NCBI RefSeq assembly: GCF_004210215.2
Contig: NZ_CP067394.1
Coordinates: forward strand, 3,844,001 to 3,908,000
Reading direction: 5' to 3'
Source of the DNA: Cryobacterium sp. SO1
GTDB lineage: Bacteria > Actinomycetota > Actinomycetes > Actinomycetales > Microbacteriaceae
Length of the DNA: 64,000 nucleotides
Shown: positions 54,601-63,095 of the stretch, piece by piece
How positions within the stretch are numbered: the first letter of the stretch is position 1
Layout of the letters: every line of letters begins with the position of its first letter
Position numbers and translations under genes: made by a program
The notes under the pieces: model-generated
Told to the model about the DNA's origin: nothing
The model's input: only the letters and a program-made list of their open reading frames with translations
The model's database searches: none

Positions 54601-56425
54601 GAACAACGAACGCGCCGAGGTCCAGAAAGCCCTGGATATTCGCGTCGTAGTGGGTAACCCTCCCTACTTTGGCAAGCAGCGATCTGAGAACGATCAGAAC
54701 CAAAGTTTTAAGTATCCGGACCTTGATGAGAAGATCCGAACGACATATGCGGCTAGGTCGTCCGCTACCAACAAGATGGGGCTGTACGACTCTTACATCC
54801 GGGCGGTGAGATGGGCAACTGACCGCGTCGGGGAGCAAGGAATCGTCGCCTACGTTTCAAACGGCAGCTTCATTGAGACCAATTCGATGGACGGTATCCG
54901 CAAGTCGCTCCAGTCAGATTTCAGCTCCCTCTACGTATTCAACCTGCGCGGAAACCAGCGTGGTGATTGGCGTAAGGAGGGTGGGAAGGTCTTTGGCGAA
55001 GGCAGCCAATCGACAATCGCCATCTATCTCTTTATAAAGAATCCGGGACAGACCGGTGCCGGACGAATCTTCTACAAAGATATTGGAGAGGGCCTGAGCC
55101 GCGAGGACAAGCTCGAGACGATTCGTCGATTCGGAACCTATCGCGCTATTGAATGGTCAGAGATCTCACCGAACACGCAGGGCGACTGGATCGCCCAGCG
55201 AAGCACAACATTTGACACCTTCCCCGCCCTTGTGTCGACAAGCGACAAGACCCAGCCTGCATTTCTGAGGAATTACAGCATGGGCATTGGGACTTCTCGG
55301 GACGCTTGGGTATACAACTTCAGCAAGAAAGCTCTGCTCAAAAACGTTGAAGCGACGATGAATACGTTCAACGAGGAAGCGGAGAAGTGGTCGAACAGCG
55401 ATCGCTCCGTCCAGGCGCAGGACTTTGTCGGGCGCGACCCTAGAAAGATAAGTTGGTCGTCGAGCCTCCTTCCCAAAGTTGCAAGAGGCCTACGGTTGGA
55501 GCTTCAGCCGTCCCGCGCAGTGATCGCAAGTTACCGTCCGTTTACGCGTGAGTGGCTCTATTTCGATCGAGATCTGAATCATCGGGTCGGCCGAATGCAT
55601 GCAGCCTTCCCCTCCGAAGAGGTTGAGAACTGGGGTTTCTACATACCTGGCCTGGGAGCAACCAAACCGTTCTCGACGCTTGCGCTCGAATCACCGCCAG
55701 ATCTGAATCTATGGGGTTCTGAAGGCGGTCAATTCTTCCCCCGCTACACGTTCGATGAGCGACCGAGCGAGGACGACTTACTGTCCGCACTTGACGAAGA
55801 CGGACCGCGATATCGACCAATTGACAACGTCACCGACGAAATTCTGGCTGAATACCAGAAGAGCTTTGGACTCGAAGTCACGAAAGACGATGTCTTCTTC
55901 TACGTGTATGGCGTACTGCACAGCAAGAGTTATCGCGAGCAGTTCGCGAACGACCTGAAGAAAATGCTGCCGCGCATCCCGAAGGTCAGAGATTTCAGGG
56001 CGTTCAGCGATGCCGGACGCAAGCTCTCGGCACTGCACCTCAACTATGAGACGGTCGACCCGTATCCGCTCGACGAGCTGCGAAGCGTGAATGCAAGCTA
56101 CCGCGTGGGGAAAATGAAGTACGCGAAGTCAGGACGCGCCGCAGATAAGACCACCGTCATTTACAACAGCGGCATCACCGTCTCGGGAATCCCCGAAGAG
56201 GCGCACGAGTATGTGCTCGGCTCACGTTCCGCAATTGACTGGATCATTGAGCGCTACGAGGTGAAGACCGACAAGGCGTCGGGGATCGTCAACGACCCTA
56301 ACGACTGGGCCGAAGAGCAGGACAACCCTCGCTATATCCTCGACCTGCTTGCACGCATCGTCACCGTCAGTCTCGAGACAGTGAAGATCGTGAAGTCCCT
56401 TCCGCCCCTAGATCTGGTCGAGTAG
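51665..56425 (+). CDS. Single-polypeptide restriction-modification enzyme (type ISP-like)
   Basis: A 1586-residue protein with all R-M functions. The N-terminal Mrr-like nuclease (about 20-120) shows Glu27 (GDRFERLM), Asp65 (GIDLVA) and Q-x-K at 80-82. A superfamily 2 helicase follows: ACGTGKT at 199-205, DEAH at 327-330, and a motif VI-like QSVGRVMRK. A coupler leads to a gamma-class N6-adenine methyltransferase with DPFTGTGTF (about 890) and NPPY (about 998). The last ~400 residues are probably the target recognition domain. Length and order match LlaBIII-type type ISP enzymes. It would methylate its site and cut unmodified DNA after translocation. The RloC-like gene follows by nine bases. 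Confidence 0.9.
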   Translation: MVASIHDILNELRSVSYDERDKGDRFERLMQAYLTTEPQYAQLYSDVWMWTQYPQRGTRKDTGIDLVARALDTGELTAIQCKFFDPSTTVTKPMIDSFLAASSKNFDGKPEFTARVVISTSDTWGSNAEDAIENQNPPVQRLRVQDLDDSSIDWGQFSLSTPGRLTKKATKQLFPHQEKAIAKVVTGFKSADRGKLIMACGTGKTFTSLKLVEQLVPRGGTVLFLVPSISLLSQTLKEWTIESAIPLRSFAVCSDVSVGKRKNDEDIPIADLAYPATTNTTKLVEKFSEVSESFDGITVIFSTYQSIDVVAQAQGKGIPDFDLIVCDEAHRTTGVTLAGEEESTFVRVHNQSYMKGKKRLYMTATPRIYADASRSKAEEAGAVLTDMDSPEFYGEEFHRLGFGEAVSMGRLTDYKVLVLAVDESYISTRFQRLLADENNELTLDDAAKIVGCWNGLSKRSLTPEEFALDPEPMKRAVAFARNITESKKIANLFERVVEAEIDALDEDSDSLLSVEVHHVDGTYNVLNRNKELDWLKQDPGAGNARILTNAKVLSEGVDVPALDAVMFLNPRDSVVDVVQSVGRVMRKLEGKKYGYVILPIGVPADMDPATALNDNKKYKVVWQVLQALRAHDERFDAMVNKIDLTKSTQGKLSVIGVGGGGKGEDKDKEDINNGAVTLDFPALDQWRDAILAKIVQKVGERRYWENWAKDVAGIASDHMTRIKALVEGSDAALHDEFARFLKGLQDNLNPFITERDAIEMLSQHLITKPVFDALFESYAFSDHNPVSQVMQRMIDALEEQNLDKETEKLNKFYDSVRTRAAGITDASAKQQIVKELYEKFFQTAFSGTSDRLGIVYTPNEIVDFIIHSVDDALKTEFGASLSDKGVHVLDPFTGTGTFIVRLLQSGLIKPEDLAYKYRYELHANELVLLAYYVAAINIEETYHDLAGGEYVPFEGIVLTDTFQMNEADDELDNHGVFPENNERAEVQKALDIRVVVGNPPYFGKQRSENDQNQSFKYPDLDEKIRTTYAARSSATNKMGLYDSYIRAVRWATDRVGEQGIVAYVSNGSFIETNSMDGIRKSLQSDFSSLYVFNLRGNQRGDWRKEGGKVFGEGSQSTIAIYLFIKNPGQTGAGRIFYKDIGEGLSREDKLETIRRFGTYRAIEWSEISPNTQGDWIAQRSTTFDTFPALVSTSDKTQPAFLRNYSMGIGTSRDAWVYNFSKKALLKNVEATMNTFNEEAEKWSNSDRSVQAQDFVGRDPRKISWSSSLLPKVARGLRLELQPSRAVIASYRPFTREWLYFDRDLNHRVGRMHAAFPSEEVENWGFYIPGLGATKPFSTLALESPPDLNLWGSEGGQFFPRYTFDERPSEDDLLSALDEDGPRYRPIDNVTDEILAEYQKSFGLEVTKDDVFFYVYGVLHSKSYREQFANDLKKMLPRIPKVRDFRAFSDAGRKLSALHLNYETVDPYPLDELRSVNASYRVGKMKYAKSGRAADKTTVIYNSGITVSGIPEEAHEYVLGSRSAIDWIIERYEVKTDKASGIVNDPNDWAEEQDNPRYILDLLARIVTVSLETVKIVKSLPPLDLVE

Positions 56426-56434
56426 GCGCGTTAG

Positions 56435-58792
56435 ATGCTTCGTAGCTTCACCACCAGTGCGGCCTTTCGTGGACTTAATTCGAAACCCTTTGATCACGCT
56501 GGATCTGCTTGCTTGCTGGGCCGACGTACGGTCATCTACGGGCGCAATGGAAGCGGTAAGACCACATTTTCGGAAGTGCTACGCCTGGCGTCAAGCGGCG
56601 GTGATACCGAAGGTGTAACGACGACCGCGTCGATCCGCAGAGAAGGCTCGACAAGTACAGTTCAGATCGGCGATCGAGGATTCCCTTGGGCGCTCTTCGT
56701 CTACAACCGTTACTACGTTCAAGAGTCGCTTGGCCTTTTTTTGGACGGATCAGGCGAGTCACCGACCATTCTGAAGCTCGGCGCACCCAACGTCTCCGCT
56801 GCGCGCGATCTTGAGCGCGTGCGCTCATCCCTCACCACGCTAAAGCAGCGCCGGGAGGGTCTCACAATCATGAAACGGTCGCTCGCTGCCCAACGCGAGA
56901 CGACTGAGAAGGAAGTGAAAAGTGAGGTCATCGCCGCACTCAGCGCGAGCGACCCGGCGTTCTACAATCCCACGAGGTTTCAGGTCACCTTGGCCAAGGC
57001 TCGTCTTCACAATTCTTCCGCAGTCTGTCTAAGTCCAAGCGAGCTTATGCAGGAAACTGAGATCGCCAAATCTCCGCTGTCGAATCGCGCTGCTTTACCG
57101 GAGGCTTGGCCGACTCTGGCAGAGAATCTCAAGGAGACAATCAACGACGAGTTGTTGGGCGTAACTGTGGAGTCGGAGTCGATTCCTCGCCTAGCGGCAA
57201 ACACAACTCTCGCCGACTGGATCGAAGCCGGCGTGCAACTGCACAAGGCGGACGACGCTTGCATGTTCTGTCAGGACGGGACCGTTACAGTCGAAGCGTT
57301 GGGCGCGTATGCACGACACTTCAGCGAAGCCCTGGACGCCCTCCGGGAGCGCCTTAAGAATGCAGTCGTGTACCTCTCTGATATTCGCGATGCAATCAAA
57401 GCTTGGTTCCACGCTCTCCCCACTGCAGACTCGCTCCTCGTAAACCACCGAGGCGATATCCAGAATGAAGTGACAAGACTCCTGGAGCTCGGAACGGCGC
57501 TCCAAACACAGATTGAAACCGCCATCTCTCGTATCGAATCGAGGCTGGCCGACCCTCTCAAACCCCTCAGCACTGAACAACTTCTCACCGCCGATTTTCT
57601 GGAAGCTAACGCCACCGAGCTACTGCGGTTGATCAACGAGAACAATGCGGCATGCAGCAAACAAGCAGAGCGAAAGAAGCAAGCTCAGACTGCCGTAGAG
57701 AATCATTTCGGCGCAGCCCACGGAGTTGCATACAGGCGCTGCGAGAGTCGACTTGTGCTCTCGGATCGAGCGGCTTCAGCTCTCGACCGGCGCGAGAAGT
57801 CTCTCCAAACGCGAGCTGGCGTACTTGAGGAAGTCCAGGAAGACACGGGTCGTATGGCGAGCGAGATCGACGCAGATCTTCGGGAGCATTTCGGACACGG
57901 ACATCTCAGAATCTCAGTGTCCAAGGATAGGAAGGGCTACTTGGTCCAGAGAGGAAACAAAGGAGCGAAGCGGCTGAGCGAGGGCGAGCGAAACGCGATT
58001 GCATTCGCGTATTTCCTCCGGTCGCTTGAGAGCGAAGGCATCGATCCCGCACAGACGATCGTCGTAATTGATGATCCAGTGTCGAGCATGGACAAAGAGT
58101 CGCTCTTCGCAGGCTTTGCTCTCGCCGAGGAACGCACAGACCTGTTTGCCCAAGTCGTCGTGCTCACCCACGACTACGAGTACTTCCGTCTCCAACTCGG
58201 ACAGCGCGCGAACGCCCGGAAAAGCTCAGAGAAGAAGATACGCGAAAACAACTCGAACGAGCGCGCGTTCCCAGCGGTCTCCATCCTGGAGATCCGCGCA
58301 TCGGTGGACCCCACAAGTAACAGTCGCGTCAGCACGCTTCGAAAGATGCCTTCGAGCCTTCTGCAGCACCCTAGCGAGTACCACTATCTGTTTCTCAAAG
58401 TGGCTGAGGCCGTCCGAGACGGCGACCATGAAACGCTCCCACTCCTGGGCAACGCTGCCCGAAGGCTCCTCGAAGGTTTCATCTCGTTCCGGGCACCAAA
58501 CGGAAGCAGCTTTCAAGAGAAAGTCGATTTGATCACGCGGGCGTCTTCAATCGACAGCGTCCTATCCCGCCGAGTAGTTAAATTCATGCATAGTCAGTCA
58601 CACAGAGAAGAACCGCGCCCAACCTCTGCCCTGGACTTTCCTTCAGTAGAGGCAGAACTGAGGGCGGCGCTCGATTTCATGCGCCGCGCAGACGGCTCCC
58701 ATTTTGAGGAGATGTGCAAGGCCGTCGGTGTCGGTCACACGCCCCTCCTAGCGGCACTGGGAACCGATATAGCGAAGCGCCCAGCGGCCTAG
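56435..58792 (+). CDS. RloC/PrrC-like ABC ATPase with zinc hook (candidate anticodon nuclease)
   Basis: A 785-residue Rad50-like protein of the AAA_13 group. Walker A is GRNGSGKTT (about 36-44), the ABC signature is LSEGERNA (about 513), and Walker B is IVVIDDPVSSMD (about 543) followed by LTHDYEYF. Long coiled-coils flank a zinc-hook-type CMFC (about 276), the mark of RloC as opposed to PrrC. The C-terminal ~150 residues contain RRLLEGF (Arg-x3-Glu, about 676) and RRVVKFMHSQSH (about 718), which resemble the Arg-Glu-His triad of the PrrC/RloC tRNA nuclease (a HEPN-like fold). The pairing with an R-M enzyme mirrors PrrC-EcoprrI. The nuclease function is inference; a generic AAA_13 protein is the alternative. 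Confidence 0.65.
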   Translation: MLRSFTTSAAFRGLNSKPFDHAGSACLLGRRTVIYGRNGSGKTTFSEVLRLASSGGDTEGVTTTASIRREGSTSTVQIGDRGFPWALFVYNRYYVQESLGLFLDGSGESPTILKLGAPNVSAARDLERVRSSLTTLKQRREGLTIMKRSLAAQRETTEKEVKSEVIAALSASDPAFYNPTRFQVTLAKARLHNSSAVCLSPSELMQETEIAKSPLSNRAALPEAWPTLAENLKETINDELLGVTVESESIPRLAANTTLADWIEAGVQLHKADDACMFCQDGTVTVEALGAYARHFSEALDALRERLKNAVVYLSDIRDAIKAWFHALPTADSLLVNHRGDIQNEVTRLLELGTALQTQIETAISRIESRLADPLKPLSTEQLLTADFLEANATELLRLINENNAACSKQAERKKQAQTAVENHFGAAHGVAYRRCESRLVLSDRAASALDRREKSLQTRAGVLEEVQEDTGRMASEIDADLREHFGHGHLRISVSKDRKGYLVQRGNKGAKRLSEGERNAIAFAYFLRSLESEGIDPAQTIVVIDDPVSSMDKESLFAGFALAEERTDLFAQVVVLTHDYEYFRLQLGQRANARKSSEKKIRENNSNERAFPAVSILEIRASVDPTSNSRVSTLRKMPSSLLQHPSEYHYLFLKVAEAVRDGDHETLPLLGNAARRLLEGFISFRAPNGSSFQEKVDLITRASSIDSVLSRRVVKFMHSQSHREEPRPTSALDFPSVEAELRAALDFMRRADGSHFEEMCKAVGVGHTPLLAALGTDIAKRPAA

Positions 58793-58859
58793 CCAACTCT
58801 GATCGATCGCTGTCGTACCGTCCCTCGGGGGCTCAGATGGCTGCAGCTTCCTTCTCGTC

Positions 58860-59999
58860 TCAGACCAGGAGATCACCGAGAATACAAGCAACCAGAGGAA
58901 GCATCCGTCGTCCGTTCGCTGCATATTCGTGGGCGAGGTCGAGCCGAGCGCCCTTGCGGTAGACGCGCCCCTCGATGCTCACGAGGGCCACAGGACTCTC
59001 ATCGCGCAGAAGCGCCCAGAAGTGTGAATTCGGCTCCTGCCACAGGCCAATCTCCGGAGTGGATGGGAAGTCCTCACGCGCTCCAGGGAAGCCGTCGGTG
59101 AATCCATGCACCTCGGGATCGCCAGGCCACCATTCATCGCCGGAGGTGTCAATGAAGTCGTTTCTCGCGTCCCAGACATGCCGGTCATTCACCGTCATAG
59201 TGAGAAGTGTCGCGATGAATCGGTAGGCGAGGGCCCGCGGAGCGCTCTTCGCCTTCGTCGTTGTCGCTAACTGCGCGGCATGCTCAATACGCTTCACCAT
59301 TTCGTGCGGATTCGGGGCGCTGAGGGCCTCCGCCCATGTTCCGATCCTGGTCATCTCCGGTGCGCCGTTGTGTCCGTCGAGGATCTGCACCTGAATCGTG
59401 CCCGCCCTGTTGAGCATGACGTGAGTCAAGGCCTTGCCATGCGGCAATGTGAAAGCCGCAAGAACGTCGTACTGGCCACCGCCTGGATGGCTCTCGTGCA
59501 GGATGAGTTCAGGATGCCGTCTGACCAGTTCGGCACCTACCCACCAGCTCTGGGCGAGAATGAAACGTTGAGCCGGTTGATTTTCTCTTCCTTGCCCTTC
59601 CCCTTCTTCTTCTTCTTCTTCCGAAGCGTCAGGGGCTACTTCTAGACTCTCAAAATCTTCTTTTGTTCCTTCTTTCTCACCATCAGGGATCAGAATCTTC
59701 TTCACTGGGTGAGCCACGGCGAAAAATAGGAACTGCACCTCCGCGAGTACCGTGGCCATTGGCTCGTCGGACTCAATCGCACGCCAGCTCGCTCCGTACG
59801 TGGACCCAAATTCAACTCTCTTCTGGACCCAATGGGGCCACAGCATATTTGCTGCTTCGGTCTCGGCTTGACCGCCCCCTTTTCGATGGCTCTCCATCTC
59901 GGCGGGGTAGAACGACACACCACCCTCGCTCCAGATCCCTACTGGAGCCTTGGTTGCGTGGTCATCTATCCAGGCATAGTGCACTGCGTACAACGTCAT
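58860..59999 (-). CDS. Hypothetical protein, YCII-like start and possible TY-Chap2-like domain
   Basis: A 379-residue protein from ATG 59999 with GGGGGATC before it. The first 30 residues (TLYAVHYAWIDDHATKAPVG) resemble YCII-type starts. An acidic low-complexity linker (six Glu) lies near residue 140. The middle contains SWWVGAELVRRHPELILHE and HPGGGQYDVLAAF, a pattern I associate with a putative peptide-chaperone family (TY-Chap2), with low certainty. No catalytic motif is visible. It converges on the RloC-like gene and could be an accessory or an unrelated cargo gene. Confidence 0.45.
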   Translation of the reverse strand: MTLYAVHYAWIDDHATKAPVGIWSEGGVSFYPAEMESHRKGGGQAETEAANMLWPHWVQKRVEFGSTYGASWRAIESDEPMATVLAEVQFLFFAVAHPVKKILIPDGEKEGTKEDFESLEVAPDASEEEEEEGEGQGRENQPAQRFILAQSWWVGAELVRRHPELILHESHPGGGQYDVLAAFTLPHGKALTHVMLNRAGTIQVQILDGHNGAPEMTRIGTWAEALSAPNPHEMVKRIEHAAQLATTTKAKSAPRALAYRFIATLLTMTVNDRHVWDARNDFIDTSGDEWWPGDPEVHGFTDGFPGAREDFPSTPEIGLWQEPNSHFWALLRDESPVALVSIEGRVYRKGARLDLAHEYAANGRRMLPLVACILGDLLV

Positions 60000-60088
60000 G
60001 AACGATCCCCCATCGCTTGTGTCCATAATTGCGCCCAGCCACGGATTGCGCCAGCAATTTCAACGCGGAGGTCGAATCTCGCTCGGCC

Positions 60089-60658
60089 CTATGAGGCCGT
60101 CGGATTTGCTGACAAGTATCGGTACACCGTTGCGGTGCCAACCCCGAGCATGTCGGCGATCTCCGCAACCGTGTGGCTGCCAGATTCATAGAGGGTCCTG
60201 GCGGTGTTGGTCTTCTTGACGTCCAGGACCTTGGGGCGACCGCCCACTCGTCCCTGCGCCCTTGCCGCCGCAAGGCCAGCGCGGGTGCGCTCGATGATGA
60301 CATCTCGCTCCAACTGATTGAAGGCTGCGAGGACGGTGAGCATTGCCTGCCCCATCGGACCTGTCGTGTCGAGTCCCTCGGTGATACTGCGGAAGCCCAC
60401 TCCGTTTGCTTTGAGCTGGTCGATCGTCTCGAGGACATTCTTCGTACTTCGTCCCAGGCGATCCAGCTTCCACACGACGAGTACGTCGCCCTCGCGCACG
60501 TATTCGAGCGCCTTGTCCAGCTCTGGACGTGAGGCGAGTGTTCCGCTTACGCCGTGGTCCCTGAAAACTTTCGTTATCCCCGCATCAGCGAAGGCCTTGT
60601 CCTGAAGCGCGAGGCTCTGATCCGCCGTGCTTACCCGTGCATATCCAACATCAACCAT
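60089..60658 (-). CDS. Serine recombinase (resolvase/invertase family)
   Basis: A 189-residue small serine recombinase. It begins MVDVGYARVSTADQSLALQ with the nucleophilic Ser, and has HGVSGTLASRPELDKAL, LVVWKLDRLGRSTKNVLETI and the E-helix GQAMLTVLAAFNQLERDVIIERTRAGLAAAR. The C-terminal HTH is HTVAEIADMLGVGTATVYRYL. Its size fits plasmid or Tn3-type resolvases that resolve multimers. The longer frame to 61000 is not used; ATG 60658 is the family start. Confidence 0.93.
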   Translation of the reverse strand: MVDVGYARVSTADQSLALQDKAFADAGITKVFRDHGVSGTLASRPELDKALEYVREGDVLVVWKLDRLGRSTKNVLETIDQLKANGVGFRSITEGLDTTGPMGQAMLTVLAAFNQLERDVIIERTRAGLAAARAQGRVGGRPKVLDVKKTNTARTLYESGSHTVAEIADMLGVGTATVYRYLSANPTAS

Positions 60659-60884
60659 GGGACTCCTCCGGATTATCAATACTGGTCTATCATAACCCGT
60701 AGAGGCCGGTGAATAAAGAGATGAGTTTTGAGAGACTGATCCGCACGGTTTCCGCCCGTCTGAAGCCCCTCGACCTTGTCGCAGAGAAACGACCATTTCT
60801 GAGAAGAAATGAATCGAGCCCAGATGAGGGCATTTCCCATTCTGCTGGTCACCGTCGTATGCCGCCGACAGGAGCCAATAGCCT

Positions 60885-61442
60885 GTGCGTATGACATTCG
60901 ATACCGTCTTCGCCGATGCAAGTGCGGGAGTTGCTGCGGCAGCCGCGATCTTCGTGGCCGCGAATTTCCGGCCCACTGTTCGGTGGACTCGTCGGCTCAA
61001 TGCGGATTCAGCGATTGCCAGTCAACTACCTTCGGGTGCCGAGAAGACGGAGTTCGAAGCCTCGGCACTCCGCCAGGCTCAACGTCTGGTCAAATATCGG
61101 GCCAAGATGACCGGAACGAACTTTGCAGTGTCCAGCGTTGCACTCGGCGTGAGCGTGATCTGGCTGATATTCGTGGCCGTCCTGCTCGTACTCATAATTG
61201 GGGATGAGGGGAGCTTGTTTAACCTGATCAGAGGAGTGGAGGTGTGGTTCTACCTCGGGTTGATCGTTTCACTGGCCTATATCGTCTGGCAGTCATCTGG
61301 CCTGATCACTGGACGACTATCAAAGATGGATATTCAGACACCTGTCTCCGAGGACAGCCAACCAAGCTCTTGGTGGTTCCCGAGGTGTCGGCCACGGCAT
61401 GTCCCTCGTACGGTGAATGTGCGTGTTAGAAACACGGCCTAG
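60885..61442 (+). CDS. Hypothetical membrane protein of the integrated element
   Basis: A 185-residue protein with a weakly hydrophobic N-terminal helix and two strong membrane helices (AVSSVALGVSVIWLIFVAVLLVLII and VEVWFYLGLIVSLAYIVW). The C-terminus is basic. GTG 60885 has AGGAG ten bases upstream; ATG 60891 is the alternative. No family is recognised. Confidence 0.55.
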   Translation: MRMTFDTVFADASAGVAAAAAIFVAANFRPTVRWTRRLNADSAIASQLPSGAEKTEFEASALRQAQRLVKYRAKMTGTNFAVSSVALGVSVIWLIFVAVLLVLIIGDEGSLFNLIRGVEVWFYLGLIVSLAYIVWQSSGLITGRLSKMDIQTPVSEDSQPSSWWFPRCRPRHVPRTVNVRVRNTA

Positions 61443-61568
61443 TGGCGAATCGAGTCAAATCTAATTGGCTTAGATCGGTCGCTACTCACTGCCCAGTTCA
61501 GCTCGCGCATGCAGAATGCGAGAAACATGCGCTGACCCTCGCCTGCAGGGTTATGACTGTTATGCAGG

Positions 61569-61793
61569 CTATGCGAAAAGCCGTTCGCGTCCCTCAAAGT
61601 ATCGCGAGTGAGTCCTCTTGACGTTATCGAGTGATTCGCTGTTCAGGGACGCAATTTCGATGTCGAAATCGGTCCGCTCATGTTCAAGTTCCAGCCTCCG
61701 CAAAAGCGCCTGCTTGTGACCGTCCGGACCTTCAAATTCCTGAACACTCCAGTCTCGCGACTTTCTGTTGTAAATGACGAGATAGCCCGGCAT
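61569..61793 (-). CDS. Candidate antitoxin of the toxSAS pair
   Basis: A 74-residue acidic and basic mixed protein (MPGYLVIYNRKSRDWSVQEFEG to YFEGRERLFA), with no recognised domain. It starts one base after the stop of the RelA/SpoT-domain gene (TGACATG), so it is translationally coupled. In toxSAS systems the neutralising gene is a small neighbour, which is why I propose this role. It could instead be an unrelated small protein. Confidence 0.45.
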   Translation of the reverse strand: MPGYLVIYNRKSRDWSVQEFEGPDGHKQALLRRLELEHERTDFDIEIASLNSESLDNVKRTHSRYFEGRERLFA

Positions 61794-61794
61794 G

Positions 61795-62643
61795 TCATTT
61801 CCCTATCTTGGCGTTGATCAAAGCTTCGCGAATATTGGAGAGGCCCAGGCGCACTTGTGACTCACGCGCTTCGTATTTCTGCTGTAGTTGATCCAATCTA
61901 GCCCGCTTTGCTTGGCTCTCCCTGTATGACTTGGTGCCCTTCCGCAGCAGAATCGGAAGTGTTTTTGGAGGGGTCTCTGCAATTTGCAGCTCAAGCTGCT
62001 GAATCGCTTGCGCTTCCTCTTCCAAATTGGCGATGTCACTCGTGGAGAGATTTTGTAGACCTTCAACGATTGCTTTCGGAACCGACTCTTCAGGCATTTC
62101 GCGATATCGAATCCCTCGACCGAATAGGTCTCCGGCCGCCTCGTACATATTCGCCCATTCGCCCTGCAAATGAGTGCGAATTTGCACTTCGACTGGGCCG
62201 CTCAGCATTAGCCAAAGGTGCACTGCTCGATAACCGCTGTGAGCATCATTGCGGAGGTCGTGTAAGCACGGTGGCTCCGGTTCGTGCCTGAACAGGCCGG
62301 CAATCGCATTCGCAACGGCGTCCTGCTCGCTGAGGGTCATCTCGGCTTCAAATCGCACGCCTGCCAGGTCCTGAATTGTGCCAAGAGACATTCGAGGGTG
62401 ACGCACCAACTTCTCGCGCAGAGTGTCGATCGTTTTCGCTCTCGATGTGACCTCTGGTACGCGCGCACCCAGAAGAGGTGTCCAGTCGATCTCCTGAATC
62501 TTCTTCTGGACGCTTGAGTTCAGTTCGTTGTACCAGACGATGACTTCGTCGAAGGAAGGAACGTTCGCAGGGAGCGGTTCGCCGGACCGAATCGACTTCC
62601 CCAGTCTCTTGAGTTGGGTGTTTGACCAGGGACGTTGATCCAT
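61795..62643 (-). CDS. RelA/SpoT-domain (p)ppGpp/(p)ppApp synthetase, toxSAS candidate
   Basis: A 282-residue protein. The synthetase fold (about 55-180) keeps the ATP-binding G-loop SRAKTIDTLREKL (R-x-K), IQDLAGVRF (D-x-x-G-x-R), the GTP-stacking Tyr in SGYRAVH and EVQIRTHLQGEW (E-x-Q-I-R-T). There is no HD hydrolase domain and no TGS/ACT, so it is a small alarmone synthetase. The C-terminal ~100 residues are helical and charged. Plasmid- and phage-borne single-domain members are often toxins (toxSAS), pyrophosphorylating tRNA or making ppApp. The coupled small gene fits a toxin-antitoxin pair. Confidence 0.75.
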   Translation of the reverse strand: MDQRPWSNTQLKRLGKSIRSGEPLPANVPSFDEVIVWYNELNSSVQKKIQEIDWTPLLGARVPEVTSRAKTIDTLREKLVRHPRMSLGTIQDLAGVRFEAEMTLSEQDAVANAIAGLFRHEPEPPCLHDLRNDAHSGYRAVHLWLMLSGPVEVQIRTHLQGEWANMYEAAGDLFGRGIRYREMPEESVPKAIVEGLQNLSTSDIANLEEEAQAIQQLELQIAETPPKTLPILLRKGTKSYRESQAKRARLDQLQQKYEARESQVRLGLSNIREALINAKIGK

Positions 62644-62918
62644 ATTTCGAACCTATCGGGCCGAATCAGGCAGCAATGGCGATTCGGATGTCTGGCAAAG
62701 AACGTGCCGCAATCGACACATGACGCGCACGCGAATGGTCCCCCGAACGCGCAAGCCGCCTCGCCAGCACGTTCCCGAAGACGGTCGGCCTCATTGCGCA
62801 CTAGTCGACCTGGAGCATGGGGCTGGTAACACTCGGCTGTGGGTGAGGTGGCAGCGCCGCGGGTCTGCGTCGTCTCCGAAGGGGAGGCACAATTCAGCGG
62901 ATTCAGCGCGTCCAGCAC

Positions 62919-62987
62919 CTAGACATCAAGCCCAACCGATCGTGTCTAAGTCGTAGACAGCGACACAACTTCTGCCTCCGTGTCTAG
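62919..62987. repeat. Alternating TAGACA / TGTCTA repeats
   Basis: TAGACA at 62920 and 62954 and TGTCTA at 62943 and 62981 alternate in orientation within 70 bases; the middle pair forms a hairpin with an AGTCG loop. This lies in the 599-bp gene-free gap (62644-63242) between the alarmone synthetase and Rep genes. It may be an operator array or part of a replication origin. Confidence 0.55.
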
Positions 62988-63095
62988 TGGTTGGACGGGC
63001 ATGCATGTAGTGGATGTTTCGGCTACCGCGTCAAAGTCCAATCGAGGAGGGCATCAGTGGTCTCGCCCGCCCACGGCAGACTCCAGGTCGCCACA

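Noticed and set aside
60669..60705. Resolvase res site at TTATCAATACTGGTCTATCATAA
   Set aside because: Only the outer four or five bases are symmetric and no further subsites follow, so the evidence is too weak.
60709..60894. 61-residue plus-strand frame between resolvase and membrane protein genes
   Set aside because: No ribosome site, no hydrophobic or domain pattern; it overlaps the start of the next gene in another frame.
62520..62918. 132-residue Cys/Arg-rich frame upstream of the alarmone synthetase
   Set aside because: Half of it overlaps the synthetase start in another frame and no family or ribosome site is visible.
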